From: Gnetum montanum
Lineage: Eukaryota; Streptophyta; Gnetopsida; Gnetales; Gnetaceae
Length of the DNA: 24,639 bases
Direction of reading: 5' to 3'
NCBI GenBank assembly: GCA_015680685.1
Contig: MNCI01030331.1
Coordinates: 27,042 to 51,680, forward strand
Below, piece by piece: positions 8,811 through 19,720 of the stretch (its first letter is position 1; every line of letters begins with the position of its first letter). A program made the position numbers and the translations under genes. The notes under the pieces are model-generated. The model was not told the DNA's origin. It did not search any database and was given only the letters and a program-made list of their open reading frames with translations.

Positions 8811-9650
8811 ACACCAAGCTTTTAAGGTGGTTTAGTTACTAGATTTTCCATCCTACATCCACTGTAAAACTCTCCCTAGACTCTAGAGGGTAGAGTAATT
8901 TTATTAATCAAAGAAGAAATTTATAGGGCTTCTTACCATGCTGATGTGGTAGATCAAGCCTTCATAGAGAGGAAAATGAGCACTACAAGCTAATTCTACA
9001 AATCACTTTTCATTTCGAACTGACATGGAAGAGAGGAATGAGCTCTTCTTTGTAGAGCCAAAAAATTCCTCTACATTTTAGGTTTACAAGCTAAGTTGTA
9101 ATTAAAACAAATATGCATGAGTTAAATTAATTAGCTTGGTCCCACAAAGCTTGAAACAAACTAGATCAGGAAAGTGCATGAGCTCATGAAGCTAAGTTGG
9201 ATTAAAATTCTAAAAGCCATATTCTAAAGCTAGTTTAATCATGACCTCATATTCTTACATGGTAGAGCTCCTTTTCAAGCTTATTGTAGAACAAGATAGC
9301 TCTTTCTACTAAGCTAGATTAAACAAAGCTATTATGCACATGCTCTTAATTATGTTCATCCCCACTAAAGGTTAAACAAAACAAGCTATCTATGTTTTAT
9401 AGAAAAGTAATATGAGCTAAGCTATCTTCATTATGCTAAGAAAAAGAGCTAAGCCAATAGAGTTGATTGAGCTAAGTAGAATGAAAATAGAGATTCTCTA
9501 TATTGGCTCTTCAAAGCTAATGTGACATACAAAAAACAATTATGCAAAAAAAAAAAAGTTTAGAGCTTAAAATTGTGTAGAATTGAAAAAAATCTTAGAG
9601 AAGTAGAACCATACCCAAGCTCAAAACATGCACAACTAAAATAGTTATCA
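8626..9650 (-). mobile_element. LTR C, about 1 kb, - orientation
   Basis: On the - strand CAAAAAGGGGGAGAT (9651-9665) is followed by TGATAACTATTTTAG. The segment ends CAAAAAACAACA at 8626, giving TG...CA ends. Near its 3' end is CATCCACTCCCCTCTAAGTG, very like the C-rich ATTCACCCCCCTCTAAGTG found at the 3' end of Sire-type copia LTRs. A (GA)n microsatellite lies inside. It is a 3' LTR or the remnant of one, and its partner is not in the window. Confidence 0.6.
8772..8805 (+). repeat. (AG)n microsatellite, about 17 units
   Basis: A perfect AG dinucleotide run of about 34 bases inside LTR C. It is uninterrupted, so probably length-polymorphic. Confidence 0.95.
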
Positions 9651-9665
9651 ATCTCCCCCTTTTTG
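9651..9665 (-). other. Polypurine tract before LTR C
   Basis: CAAAAAGGGGGAGAT on the - strand, directly before the TG start of LTR C. This is the AAAGGGGGAGA form usual in Sire-like copia elements. A similar AATGGGGGAGAATTATTG occurs again near 10,150 on the same strand. Confidence 0.6.
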
Positions 9666-10273
9666 AGATTGGGTGAGCTCTAAAAACAAGGGAGAACATG
9701 GAAGAAGATACATAGAAAAGATTTCAACCAAGCTTAGAAAAAGAACAAACTTATCATACAGATTATATCAACTCAAACAAAAAATAGAAAGCATAGATTA
9801 ATACACATCAAGTTAATTAAGAGAATCATGTAGCCAATAAAAACAGCTCAATCAAATCAAGCATAGCATAGTTACATTCATCAATATAACTCACTTTAGT
9901 TAGCAACAAATAGCATGAAAATATATAGAAAATACAATGCACACTACACTCAACAATATAGCTTGTACTATAGATAGTGCACATCAAAGAAATAGAGAAA
10001 GCTTCTTCACTTTCAAAGAAACATGGAAAGCTTCATAACCTTCTTTTTTTTTGACACAAACTACTCATATAGCTAACAAAATAGTTCATACACCTGACAA
10101 AATAGCTCATACATAGTCATATCACACATCATATCATGCATCAATAATTCTCCCCCATTTCACCAAAAAAATGTAAAATAAAGCTTCGCTTATCAACACA
10201 CATATTGAGTTTAAAACACAAGCAGGAGCATAGAACTCATCACAAAAATAAGCACCTCAGAATGCAACATAGT
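9666..10273. other. Unassigned interior next to LTR C
   Basis: No coding motif recognised. A second - strand G-run motif (AATGGGGGAGAA, near 10,150) resembles the purine motifs in the 3' region of copia elements. The rest is A/T-rich. Confidence 0.35.
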
Positions 10274-10760
10274 GATGGATATCCATAAGAGATTTTGGAT
10301 GAGTCAAAAGGATTTTAAAGAGCTAGAAGTAGAGTTGAGAAGAGCAAAGACAAAGAGGAATGAAGCATTGATGGGAATTCAAGCTAAAATATAGTATGAA
10401 AGAAGAACAAAAGAATGAAAGACCTAGGAAATATTTAGTAAGGAAGTTGAAGAGATTATGATGCAAAAGTAGGAGGAATGTGTGGATCTTGAGAGATAGA
10501 GGCTATTGGTATACAAACTACCTAAAATAAAGATAGGATATATAGAGTAGGACATTGAAACTCTATACTTCACCCATGACCATTTGGAGTTACTGCATCT
10601 CCAAAGCCTAGAGACAAATACAAGATCATCCTTTGCTCATGATCCCTATGAGGAAATGAATGAGTCCATAGGATGTGGATCTTAGGATTTAGTGGACTCA
10701 ACATGGACACCTAGTTCTTCTACTACATCTTGAAGTACCCTGCTTCCCTACAATACATAC
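10274..10760 (+). pseudogene. Decayed coiled-coil reading frame of unknown retroelement
   Basis: A + frame starting at an ATG near 10,274 reads about 38 codons (with KELEVELRRAKTKRNEA, a charged heptad-like stretch). It then keeps protein-like character across about seven stops until about 10,720. Nearly all stops are TAG, with TGA as the exception, as expected if CAG and CGA codons lost their C. It runs directly into the repeated block at 10,639, where copy 1 of the block preserves the same frame (DPYEGMCESIGCGSKDL in copy 1, DPYEEMNESIGCGS in copy 2). That conservation argues for former coding. I do not recognise the family; gag or another element-encoded protein is possible. Confidence 0.4.
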
Positions 10761-10969
10761 TTACCTACTCCCCCTGGAAAGAAGCTTATTAAGTTATAAG
10801 AAATCCTTAAATTAGTACTAGAAGTTTTAGTAGCTCATGTATGTCTTGGTAAAATAGTTACATCTAGCAATGTTCTTAGATATAGAAATATTTCTTTATT
10901 AAAAGATTTGGTAAAAATGTCTTCTCTCTATTCCTTTAAAGAAAGATATGATAATTTTACTATTTGCAA

Positions 10970-11650
10970 TTCTACCTAATCTCTAGGAAAATGATATTTA
11001 ATCTTGATGTGTTTGATTTTACTATAAAAATATAGGATTTTTTGAAATAGAGGTAGCAGCATTATTAACATAATGAATGACTATTAGGTCAAAGAATGTA
11101 ATACCAAAGAGTTGTAATACTTCACTCATCTAAAGGATCTATGTGAAGTAGTGTGAGGCTACAACATATTATACTTTAGCTAATGAAGAAGCTACAAAAT
11201 TTTCTTCTTGCTCAACCATGATACTAGTTTATTACTAAGAAAATGATAGTATCCACTGGTATATTTTTATGATCTTTATTTCCCATCCAATATGCATCTA
11301 GATATGCTTGTAATTCAAAGTTTTTGATTTTTAGATACCAAAGTCCATGATTGGCTATGCCTTTCAAGTAATGTAAAATCCTTTTAGCTACTACTAGGTG
11401 TGATTCTTTAAGTTCTCACTGATATATAGAAATTAAGCTAACTGCAAAAGATATATCAAGTATGTTGGCTATAGCATAATTTAGACTTCCCACCATGGAT
11501 CCAAACATATGTAGGGGGAGCCTATACCTCATCTTTAGGTCACCAATATAGGAGATGTCTTTTGATACTTTTTCTAAAAGATACTTATGGAACAAGACGT
11601 TCCACTTCAACACCCATAGCTGAAAATGAGCAAGAAGTATACTATTCATT
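10970..11650 (-). pseudogene. Ty1/copia reverse transcriptase end plus RNase H remnant, copy 2
   Basis: The 77-codon - frame ending at 11,416 carries MVGSLNYAIANILDISFAV and ISIYQ, the end of copia reverse transcriptase. Beyond the stop it continues with AKRILHYLKGIANHGLWYLK and AYLDAYWMGNKD, the start of RNase H. The first catalytic aspartate position seems kept (YLDA), but the usual second D of the DADW motif reads Y. SISKNP and KHIKIKYHF follow, as in copy 1. Stops and frameshifts make it inactive. Confidence 0.8.
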
Positions 11651-12420
11651 TTAGAGTATAGAAATGTATCAAAGATAAAAGTATGAGTTAATTTTGGTCA
11701 AGATATCTTTTGAATATTTCATCTTATGATGTGTTTCTTGGTGATGGTATTTATAATTAACATGGCTATATACAAATTTATTAGTTGTATTTCTTTGCTC
11801 TTTCTTGTTGGATGGGCATGTCTATACTCTCATTGTCATAGAATTTATATGCCTTATCCTTTTAGTGATGTTTCAAAGGTAGGAGAATTTTGGATGATTA
11901 TAGAATCATAAGATATTAGTTATTTGCTACTAATGGATTATTGGTTTAGAGATAGATTACTTGCCCTTGAAGGATCAAAATTTAGACTTCAGCCTTTATT
12001 TTAAATTCTCTTAAACATAAACTAAAAGGCTTAGATTAGTTATGGATCTTTAAAGAGGGTATCTCTTTAATGGAATTTTATTTGAAAACCTTATGCAATA
12101 TTGCACTCATAAATGTTTATATCTCTATGGCAATACTGTCCACTATGGATATATCTTCTTAGAGTACTTAAGCCCTCTACTACTAATATGAATTTCTGGA
12201 AATGATTGGTTGGTATCTTATATATTATCAAAATGTAATGATCTTAAAATTTTCTTAAAATACTACTCTATAAGTTCCCTATATATGTACATACCTGTTC
12301 TTATACAATGTCATGTCTAAATCCTTGTATAGTCCTACCTAGATGGAAATCATGCATTCCTTTGGTTTACCTTGTTGCTCTACTCCACTCCTTTTTGATG
12401 ATGTCCAAAAAGAGGAAGAG
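11651..12420 (+). other. Non-copia part of the repeated block (copy 2)
   Basis: Colinear with 7431-8262. A 61-codon + frame at 11,726-11,911 is hydrophobic and its equivalent in copy 1 is broken by stops, so I do not call it a gene. No domain recognised. Confidence 0.35.
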
Positions 12421-13975
12421 AGTTTTTAATGGTTTATGGATATTTTGATGATGTACTATGGGCATGGAGAGTTTGATGTTGTACACATATATGGTTTTTG
12501 TTGTGGACTTGCACATGTGGTCTTTGTACATGAGGAGGATATATCAATAGTTGTATGTTTTGTGGATATATTATGCTATGCTATGAACAAATTATGCTTT
12601 TATATCATTTGTTTTGTTGCATTATTTTGGGGATAGATTTTTCCTTTGCATAGTTTCATTTGTGATTTCTTGCGATCTCTACCCTATGCCTTGAGCTTTA
12701 GAGCCATTATTCTAGTCATAACTTTGGCTGCTAGTGGAATTTATATGTTTGAATATTTTTATTAGTTATTTTTATTATTTATTAACTCACCCATTTTCTT
12801 AAATTTTTAACATCACCCAAAAAGTAAAGATTTTTTTCCTTTTGGTATGTAAAAACCTTAAGGAAAATGGAGAACATAGAATATTGTGGAACGTTATGAT
12901 TTTGCAAGGCACAAATGCAAACTCAAGAAGTGAGATCTACAAAGAGATGTCAAAGTAGAGAATATATGAGAAAGATAAGATCATGGACAAACATGGATAA
13001 ACATAAAGGCTATGAGTTACATGAAGATGGTCCAAGGATTGAGAAGAAGCCAAATCAATGAGAGAAATGCTTAGGAACCATAGCTTAAATGTTGAGAAGA
13101 CATCTCTATGAAATAGAAAATGTCTTGGTTGAAATGAATTCTTTCATAGGAAGGCATCTCCCGAAAACAAGAGACGTCTCCTTTGGAAAAAAGACATCTT
13201 CATAGAGATGTCTCCATAGAGACATCCCAATTCAAAAAGAGATGTCTCTTCAAATTTGAGGAAAATCTCAATTAGATGTCCAAAGCTCAAAGAAGACATC
13301 TACACTAGTTGTTAGTTATCTATTGCATGAATTCCAAGGTATTTTTTGGAAACTTTGAGGCTATAAGAAGATAAAAAATTCTAAGAAGATATGCAAGCAT
13401 TGTCAATATCAAAGAAATCATCATGTATTCTATTCTATTGTACTTGTGTACTTCATTTTTCATATAATTTTCTTGATTGTTTATAGAACTATTCTTTAAA
13501 GTGCAAGGACCTATAAATTTAAGTTACATTCTTTCCTTGTAATTTTGTTTCTCTTTTGTAGCCCTACAAGGTTGATGTGCTTCTTACTAGAAGGCATCAT
13601 AACTGAGCTTGTCAGGATCCTCTAGAATTGAGTGTTTGTGCAGCATCAAAACACTCCAAAGCAAAGCTAAATTTTGTAGAGGTTGTGGGATCCTTGAAAG
13701 CACATTCTAATCTTTTTCTAAACTTGTAGGATTAAGTGGTTTCATAGTGACAAAACACTCCAAAGTAGAGCTTAAAGCTTATATAGGGTATGGTACCCTT
13801 CAAATTACATTTTAGAGAAACAAAGTTTGGAGGTGTGCAAGGATTCTACGCTTCAAGTATGGATGTTCCCAAGCTGGGGAACCATGTAAAAATCTAGGTT
13901 TGGTTTTTCTTACTACTTAATTTTTATTAGGGAACTTATTCAACCTCCTCTTCTAAGTTCTTGATCCTCAATAAG
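12421..13975 (+). mobile_element. Sire-like copia LTR candidate, + orientation
   Basis: After the decayed purine motif AAAAAGAGGAAGAGAG, the sequence has several hallmarks of a Sire-type copia LTR on the + strand. Two related segments of roughly 120 bases (about 13,605-13,810) each contain AAAACACTCCAAAG(C/T)A followed by a GGATCC or GGTACC stretch. The end carries TTATTCAACCTCCTCTTCTAAG near 13,938-13,960, similar to the C-rich terminal motif of this group. It also holds a cluster of AGACATCT-type motifs. The exact TG and CA ends are not clear and no partner is seen, so the borders are estimates. Confidence 0.4.
13095..13305. repeat. Second AGACATCT/AGATGTCT motif cluster
   Basis: AGACATCT, AGATGTCT and close variants (AGACGTCTCC, AGACATCCC, AGATGTCC) occur about nine times in both orientations within about 210 bases. 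The spacers differ from those in the cluster at 3900-4037, and the surrounding sequence is not alignable between the two places. Confidence 0.6.
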
Positions 13976-15404
13976 CACCATTTTTTTATAAAAGATAATA
14001 AGAGAAAGCTTTTAGTAATCAATATTCAAGTTGAGGTTTTATTATTTGAATCAGATGAAAATAAAGATGAAGATCAATGTTAGCATTATGAAAGCACACA
14101 TAAGTATGAATATCAAAATTTATTAGCAACTATACAAAATTGCTCAATGATTCCAATAATAGAAGAAAGGATGTTGAGTAGAATAGACATTAACAAAAAT
14201 CACAATTGAAATTAAACTGATGTCTCTAATGATCAATTCAACATAGTTCCAAAAGCATTTAATATAATAAATATACTACTAAATTCATAACTACAATAAC
14301 AAAAGCAAATAAACAAAAATTATGAATGATTGTAAGACACGAAACAAATAGCCTTTAACATAATTTAGTAACATTATAACCTAATCTTGCATAAATCATA
14401 ACTACCACTACACATAATTGTTCAAGTAATTCTAAAATTTGCAAAAACATCATTAAATAAAACTCTAACCTTACATAGAATTTTCAATTTTATGGAATAA
14501 CATTAACAAAAATAACTTTTCTCATCAGAGAAATATAGTAATTCTTTGTTATTAAGCAAGATTAATCCTTATAACATTAGCTTCAATAGGCATTGCAACT
14601 TGGGCAAACTATAGGTAATGCAATTTATATCCCAATTGAAAATATGATAGAATTGAATGAGTAAAAACTCACTAAACTCCAAGAATCATTAGCTTGTGAA
14701 AAATACATATTGATAAAATGAGCTTCATAGAAGGAAACATTTTTGAAAGTATAGATGCAATACCACAAGAGATATTTCCTATATATCATGTGATATGAAT
14801 AATAATTTTACAATGTTATTTTCAATAAATATTTATTTTCTCAAATATAAAGCCCATCATGATGAACTATTTTGGAACTTTTTATTTGTTAATCATACTT
14901 TTGAGCATTTTTGTTTCTAATATTTTGCAAAATTATTTGGAATTTTATTTCTTTTTTCCTGTAAATAGCTTTAAAAGTAATGACTATTTTGAATATAGTT
15001 CATAGTACTTTTATTTTTGTATTTGTAGAGTATAGTGGTTTATCTTTGATAGGTGTAGTTGTGCAAGATCACCAACCAAGATCATGGATTTGCCTTTAAA
15101 AGGCTCCTAAGTAGTTGTATGATGATTTTTTTAGTTATATATAAAAACTTAATTGTAAATAATATTATAAGATTGTTATTAACATTAACTAATATGATAT
15201 AAAGATTTCTCTTAGTCTTGCTTCTACACTTTCAAGAATTTTTGCTCCTATGAAATTTATTTCATCAATATGCATGTATTTTGTGATGGCTAATGCCTCT
15301 TGAACTTTGATAAGCTTTCATTCTTTTAATTTTATCATATTTTCAATTTGTATATGAAGTGTATTTTGTATTGCCTTTTGATGAGTGACGAAGGTACCTC
15401 CTAT
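13976..15404. other. Unassigned A/T-rich interval
   Basis: No gene or clear repeat. The last stretch before 15,460 may belong to the LTR that starts further right, because a short homology (a shared GTTGGGCAT on the - strand, about 15,400-15,410) also follows the LTR copy at 530-1410. Confidence 0.35.
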
Positions 15405-16126
15405 GCCCAACCATACAAATCACAAGCATTCACACATGATTTAATCAAATTTGTAAATGGAACTAGTTGTGGCATCTAGATCATTATTACTTGATCATAA
15501 TTTACTATCTTCCGACTTGGACTAGTGGTAGCTTTGTCATGTATGATTTAGTCCAAGGTGAGGCATATGATTCTTGATGTTGTTTATTCCTTAGGCTACT
15601 CCTAATGTAATAAAAAATTTAATTATTTAACTAATTAGCAATAGAAAGTAAAGTCTAAGCTAGCCTACAAGCAATGAGTGTCTATGCCCAACTTGTCGTA
15701 CATGTCTTGAACCCATGTATCTACTACTAGGATTACTAAGCACTATGCTACTAGGCAAACCAAGCAATAATGCTATCAGGATTATCAAGCAAATATGTGT
15801 TTACACTCAAAACTAGTTACACTGAGTCCACCAGTTCATTAACATAAATGGAAATGTAAATATTAACTAAGCACATGAAATGTAAATTGCATGAAAAGTA
15901 AATTGAATCTAAGTCAAAGTACTATAATGAATAAGAAAAAATCTTGATCTTATTGCCATTCATGGAATTTATCTAGGTACATTGCCAATTGAATAAGATG
16001 TCATACAACTAACTTAGATCCACACTATGGGTACTAACTAATTGTTCTCTAAGACTATAGAATAAAACTGTAAGAGTTCAGCTACTTTATTAACCAAAGA
16101 ATGCTAATACATGGTGGGAGCACATG

Positions 16127-16134
16127 TATTTATA
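16127..16134 (-). promoter_or_regulatory. TATA box in the 3' LTR
   Basis: TATAAATA in the context TGCCTATAAATACATG (- strand), conserved in the 5' LTR and in the old copy at 746-753. Confidence 0.65.
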
Positions 16135-16259
16135 GGCAAAGAATAAATATTGCATCCATGGTGCCCCATAAACAGAGAAAACACTACATCAACATGGCCC
16201 CATGGATGGGGAAACACCATGTTGATGGGGCCACATTGACAGGGACCTATTAATGAGGC

Positions 16260-16285
16260 CACATTGATGGGGACCCATCAATGTG
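16260..16285. repeat. Perfect inverted repeat in U3 of the 3' LTR
   Basis: CACATTGATGG and CCATCAATGTG are perfect 11-base arms around a 4-base loop, 20 bases inside the LTR start. The same arms are kept perfectly in the other LTR. Nearby, variants of CCACATTGATGGGG recur several times between 16,195 and 16,275. Confidence 0.85.
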
Positions 16286-16304
16286 ACACTTTGATGCTTC
16301 ATCA

Positions 16305-16316
16305 TACCCCCATGAC
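16305..16316 (-). other. Polypurine tract of the gypsy-type element
   Basis: GTCATGGGGGTA on the - strand directly precedes the TG of the 3' LTR. The G5 run just before the LTR sets the element's orientation. Confidence 0.65.
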
Positions 16317-16905
16317 TAAATGAAAACTCATCCTCAAGTTAACAGGATAGGACTAAGCTTTTCTTGAAAAAAATTGAGAATGATGGGATTATTGACTGAC
16401 GCTAACTACTGACTAACTCTGAGTGCCACATTGCAAAATTTTATTGAAGTGGATGTATTACAAAATGAAAAAATGACAAAAATATTAGACAAACATTAGA
16501 GATTACAAAATTTGCAAAGGTCTTTAAAACTTCACTGAAGATAATTCTTCTTGTTGTCATTAGCAGTGGCAAACTTTCAACCTTGATTATTATGTTGATG
16601 CTTCTCTAGTTATGTAGAACATTCTTAAAGGATGGACTAAAATTTCTTCTCATTGTCCTATCAATCTAGCAAACATGCAATGCTTAAGCTGCTATGTTAT
16701 ATGTGCAATAATTTTTCCATGGGCATATCCTTCATTGTCCCCTTCTTGGCTTCGTTTTCATGCTTGGTAGAAGACCTTCTTACTTAGGCATTTCTTTTAG
16801 CATCATCTATAGTCACCAAAGGATCAAAATTAGTTTTGGCAAATTTTTCTTAATAATTAACCCTTTTTCATCCATTAGTTTTCTTTTAGCACAANCAATT
16901 CCCAT

Positions 16906-17013
16906 TATTATCATTATTATTATTTCTTTTTTTTTCATTTTTTAATTAATTTTTTTATTTTTTTTCTTCTTTTTTTTTTTTACTTTTTTTCTTTGAATTT
17001 TTTTTTTTTTTTT
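16906..17013. repeat. T-rich low-complexity tract
   Basis: About 105 bases of nearly pure T with single C, A and G interruptions. It begins with an ATT/ATC microsatellite-like start and lies near an ambiguous base at about 16,895. Read on the - strand it is an A-rich tract and could be the poly(A) end of a retroposed insertion in the element's 3' part. Read errors are likely here. Confidence 0.7.
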
Positions 17014-17799
17014 GAAGTGAGAACCACACCATGCAAAGACATAGCTTCCTATTTATTGGTCAATGGAGTGATGATATGTTCCTCAAGGAGTCATAAATCA
17101 CATGAAGGAAGATAAGAAGAAAACCGAAGAAGTCCCCTTAAGGTCACACCCTTACCATTCCACTTGATCATTCAATCTTTCTTCAAGGTACAATGATCAT
17201 TGATTAATTTTAGTTTCATGAAAAAGACCTTTTATTTAGAGAACTAGAGGAATGAATGAGGTCGTCTCATTACTTTTCACAATTACTTACCCAATCATCT
17301 TAATAGCATAAAAAAAAACCAACACATAGCATTGACTTCTGCATCATGACTTATCAATATTATTAACAAAAACATGAAGTAAATTGACTTAAGAAAAGAA
17401 AAATATTAAAAAATGAAAAACATACGAAGAAGTAGAAAATTCTAGAAGAAATAGGAAAATGATAGAAAATTATAAAACAAGAAAGGTAAAAAACACTTAT
17501 TAGTTCTTGAACTAGGATGGAGCATCTCCCCCATGACTAATCTTATGACTGCACATTTGGAAGATGGATAGCACAATCCCATGCACCACTAGTTTTCCAT
17601 CTATTACTATTACTGATTTAATTAATCATGTTGTTGCACATCTAACATTGGTTATAGTCTCCTTTAGATCATTCAAAGATGTATCTTTCTATGGACTTAA
17701 AGGTATTTCCATTTTTGGAGGTCCAAATGTGTTTCCTTCTTCTTCTTGATTTTCTATTTTAATTCCCTAGTCTTCGTGTTTAATATCCTTTTCCAGTGT
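17014..17799. other. Interior of gypsy-type element, no recognised coding
   Basis: Between the T-rich tract and the proline/histidine-rich coding remnant I see no pol motif on either strand. A 61-codon + frame at 17,564-17,749 lies antisense to the element and has no domain, so it is not called. Confidence 0.35.
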
Positions 17800-19299
17800 A
17801 TAATTAGATTATAAGATATATGCATCTAAGTCCTATGTTTGGTCTGTCTTCTTAATTCTAAAACTAATAAGCCAATCAATTACCTCTATGCATCTTTGAA
17901 ACAATTTTATATTCTTATTTTCAATCCATTGGGTGTCTTTTAGTTTAGTGGCTACTATGTATATTGGTATTTCCTCACGCAATTGCTCCTAAACTTTATG
18001 GTGGGTTGGTATAGGGGTTTTGTTAATATTTCAAATTTTTGGCCCACAACTATAGCCTTTATCATGGTTATTTATGCATGGATTCTTTTGTCTCTCCATA
18101 ATGCTCAATTCATCACTTCTATTAGGTGTTGGAGAAATGATGGATGTTGGTCTTTGTGTAGGATTGGGGGACATTTGTTGTTAGAAGAAGGGTGTTGCAC
18201 TTGATTGGCATTATGCTAGTTTAGATAAGTTATTAGGTCCACAAGTGTTATGCTTACATGTGAGAACCATCCTAAAGAAATGATAGTTCTGAGATTGTGG
18301 TGGAGATCTACTGGCATTATCATTTCTATGTATGTTTGAAGCACAAGTGGCATTCTTTTGTTGATGTTATGGTGCTAAGCCTTCTTGTGTTGTTGGAGGT
18401 GACATATGGTGGAGGTGAGTATGAGAATATTGAGGATATGATAGAGGGTGAGAGGTGTAGTGGTGATCTCATATAAGATGTTATGGATTGATGCTATTTG
18501 GGAGAGTAGTTGTAGTGATTCAAGGTAGAGGAAGTGGAACTAGTTGATAAAACAAATTGTTGAACATCATATCCATATGGTTTCAGCTGGCAGTAAGGGT
18601 AGTATTGGTTTGATGATGGCATCCTCCATGATTGTGGTTTTTTCCACTACATTGGATGATAGTGTTGAGGTTGGTAAGAAGTCCCACTAGGATGGTATGG
18701 TTGGTTGTAGGACTATCTACAATTACCTTGTGAGAAAGGTAATTTCCTAGGCATTTTCTTCAGTACGAACTTGGGATTCAATCCAAAAGGCCAATACTCA
18801 TGTAAATGTAACATGACTGGGGAATGGCCCTTCAGATGGTCATATATGTAGATGTCACATCCATCATCTTCTTTAGTGATTGAGTTTATAGCATCTTCCT
18901 CTATAGCAATTTTTTCTTTCTATCGATCAATGTTCTTACCTATCTCTTGGTCCATTTTCCTCCTTTGGTTGTGATCACTTGATTTGTTTTGCATTACTCT
19001 CCCATCTACAATTTCTATGTAAGTTGTAACTTTCTCATTTATCCATTCTGACATCTTATCTAGCTTCCCTTAACGCTCATCAATAGAATTTTTTATTGAT
19101 AGGGTTTGCTATAAAATCACCTTATCAAGAGTTGCCTCTTTTTCATCATCATAGATATGGACCCTCTTCTTTTGATGAGTTGGATTCCAATGATATTTCT
19201 CAAGATTCTCCTATTTACATAGATCTTCTTCTTCTTTTGCCACATGCTTGATTAGCTTTTGGATCTAATGATTCCTAGTTCATATAATTGACCTTGAGC
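17800..19299 (-). pseudogene. Low-complexity C-terminal extension of the gypsy-type gag
   Basis: Downstream of gag on the - strand, protein-like sequence goes on for over a kilobase with scattered stops and shifts. First comes a charged segment (HWNPTHQKKRVHIYDDEKEA). Then comes MSEWINEKVTTYIEIVDGR, and a segment with KFVLKKMPRKLPFSQG. This is followed by a Tyr/Pro/His/Gln-rich stretch (for example YHPSGTSYQPQHYHP) and a Pro/His/Ser-rich stretch (HPLSYPQYSHTHLHHMSPP). I see no CCHC zinc knuckle. Such a long P/Y/Q/H-rich tail after gag, with no protease, is unusual. It is inactive now, and the frame assignment across breaks is inference. Confidence 0.5.
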
Positions 19300-19720
19300 A
19301 TACATCCCAAGGTTCTCTCTCGTTTGACTATGAAGCCCATCTATGATGTGGAAAAGTCGCTCTTATTGAGAGAAACCATGGCCTAGACATTTATTTAATA
19401 GAGAATAGTATCTGTCTAGGGCCATATCCAATGGTTCATGTTATTCTTGTTTCCATCCTTGGATTCATTTCCTTAGGTTGGATACTCTTGCATAGGTTTG
19501 GTATTTCTTGTTGAAATGTTCTAGCATTGTGGACCATCGATGGATTGAATTTGGTTTCAACAATCTATACCAAACTTTAGCCTTTTTTGTTAGTGTCCTA
19601 GGAAAGATCTTAAGCTTTTACCATCCACTTTTAATTTTTTATAAGATGCAAGCATCATGGAATGCTTGCAAATGATGTTATGGATCACAATCATAGCCTC
19701 CAACAAATTTAGGGATTTTA
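19300..19720 (-). pseudogene. Ty3/gypsy retrotransposon gag domain, decayed
   Basis: The - strand frame from about 19,719 reads KIPKFVGGYDCDP, a stop, then HHLQAFHDACIL. After further stops it gives KAKVWYRLLKPNSIHRWSTM, EHFNKKYQTYARVSNLRK and DMALDRYYSLLNKCLGHGFS, and ends near IIDGLHSQTRENLGM. This is the usual layout of the plant retrotransposon gag (capsid) domain, with the A..W(Y/F)..L...SI..W..M...F..K(Y/F) core followed by ISDL.., R(Y/F)..L...C and a GL...R segment. Length is close to that of the family domain. At least six in-frame stops make it non-functional. An acidic, glutamate-rich segment (EEEEDE) lies upstream around 19,840, next to ambiguous bases. Confidence 0.75.

Larger units (their letters stand above)
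10639..12500. repeat. Direct repeat block, copy 2 (1.9 kb)
   Basis: Partner of 6459-8350, in the same orientation and with the same order of parts. See copy 1 for boundaries and offsets. The left edge continues a coding-like frame from 10,274, whereas the same edge in copy 1 abuts unrelated sequence. So copy 2 may keep the more original left context. Confidence 0.85.
15462..16304 (-). repeat. 3' LTR of the gypsy-type element
   Basis: Aligns over its full length with 20,322-21,123. On the - strand it starts TGATGAAGCATCAAAG after the purine tract and carries a TATAAATA box (16,127-16,134). The pairwise similarity with the other LTR stops at ACTAGT (- strand), near 15,462. Similarity to the old copy at 530-1410 goes on for a further 50-100 bases, so the true end may be near 15,405. 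The 5-mer CCTAT at 15,400-15,404 and again at 21,124-21,128 is a possible target-site duplication, though one this short could be chance. Confidence 0.8.

Noticed and set aside
11726-11911. 61-codon + frame resembling a membrane peptide
   Set aside because: The colinear region in the other copy of the block (7540-7730) has stops in this frame, so it is not a conserved gene.
8626-14690. Simple tandem duplication of a 4.18-kb segment as explanation for the two 1.9-kb blocks
   Set aside because: The sequence after copy 1 (8350-10,638) does not match the sequence after copy 2 (12,500 onward); only the blocks match.
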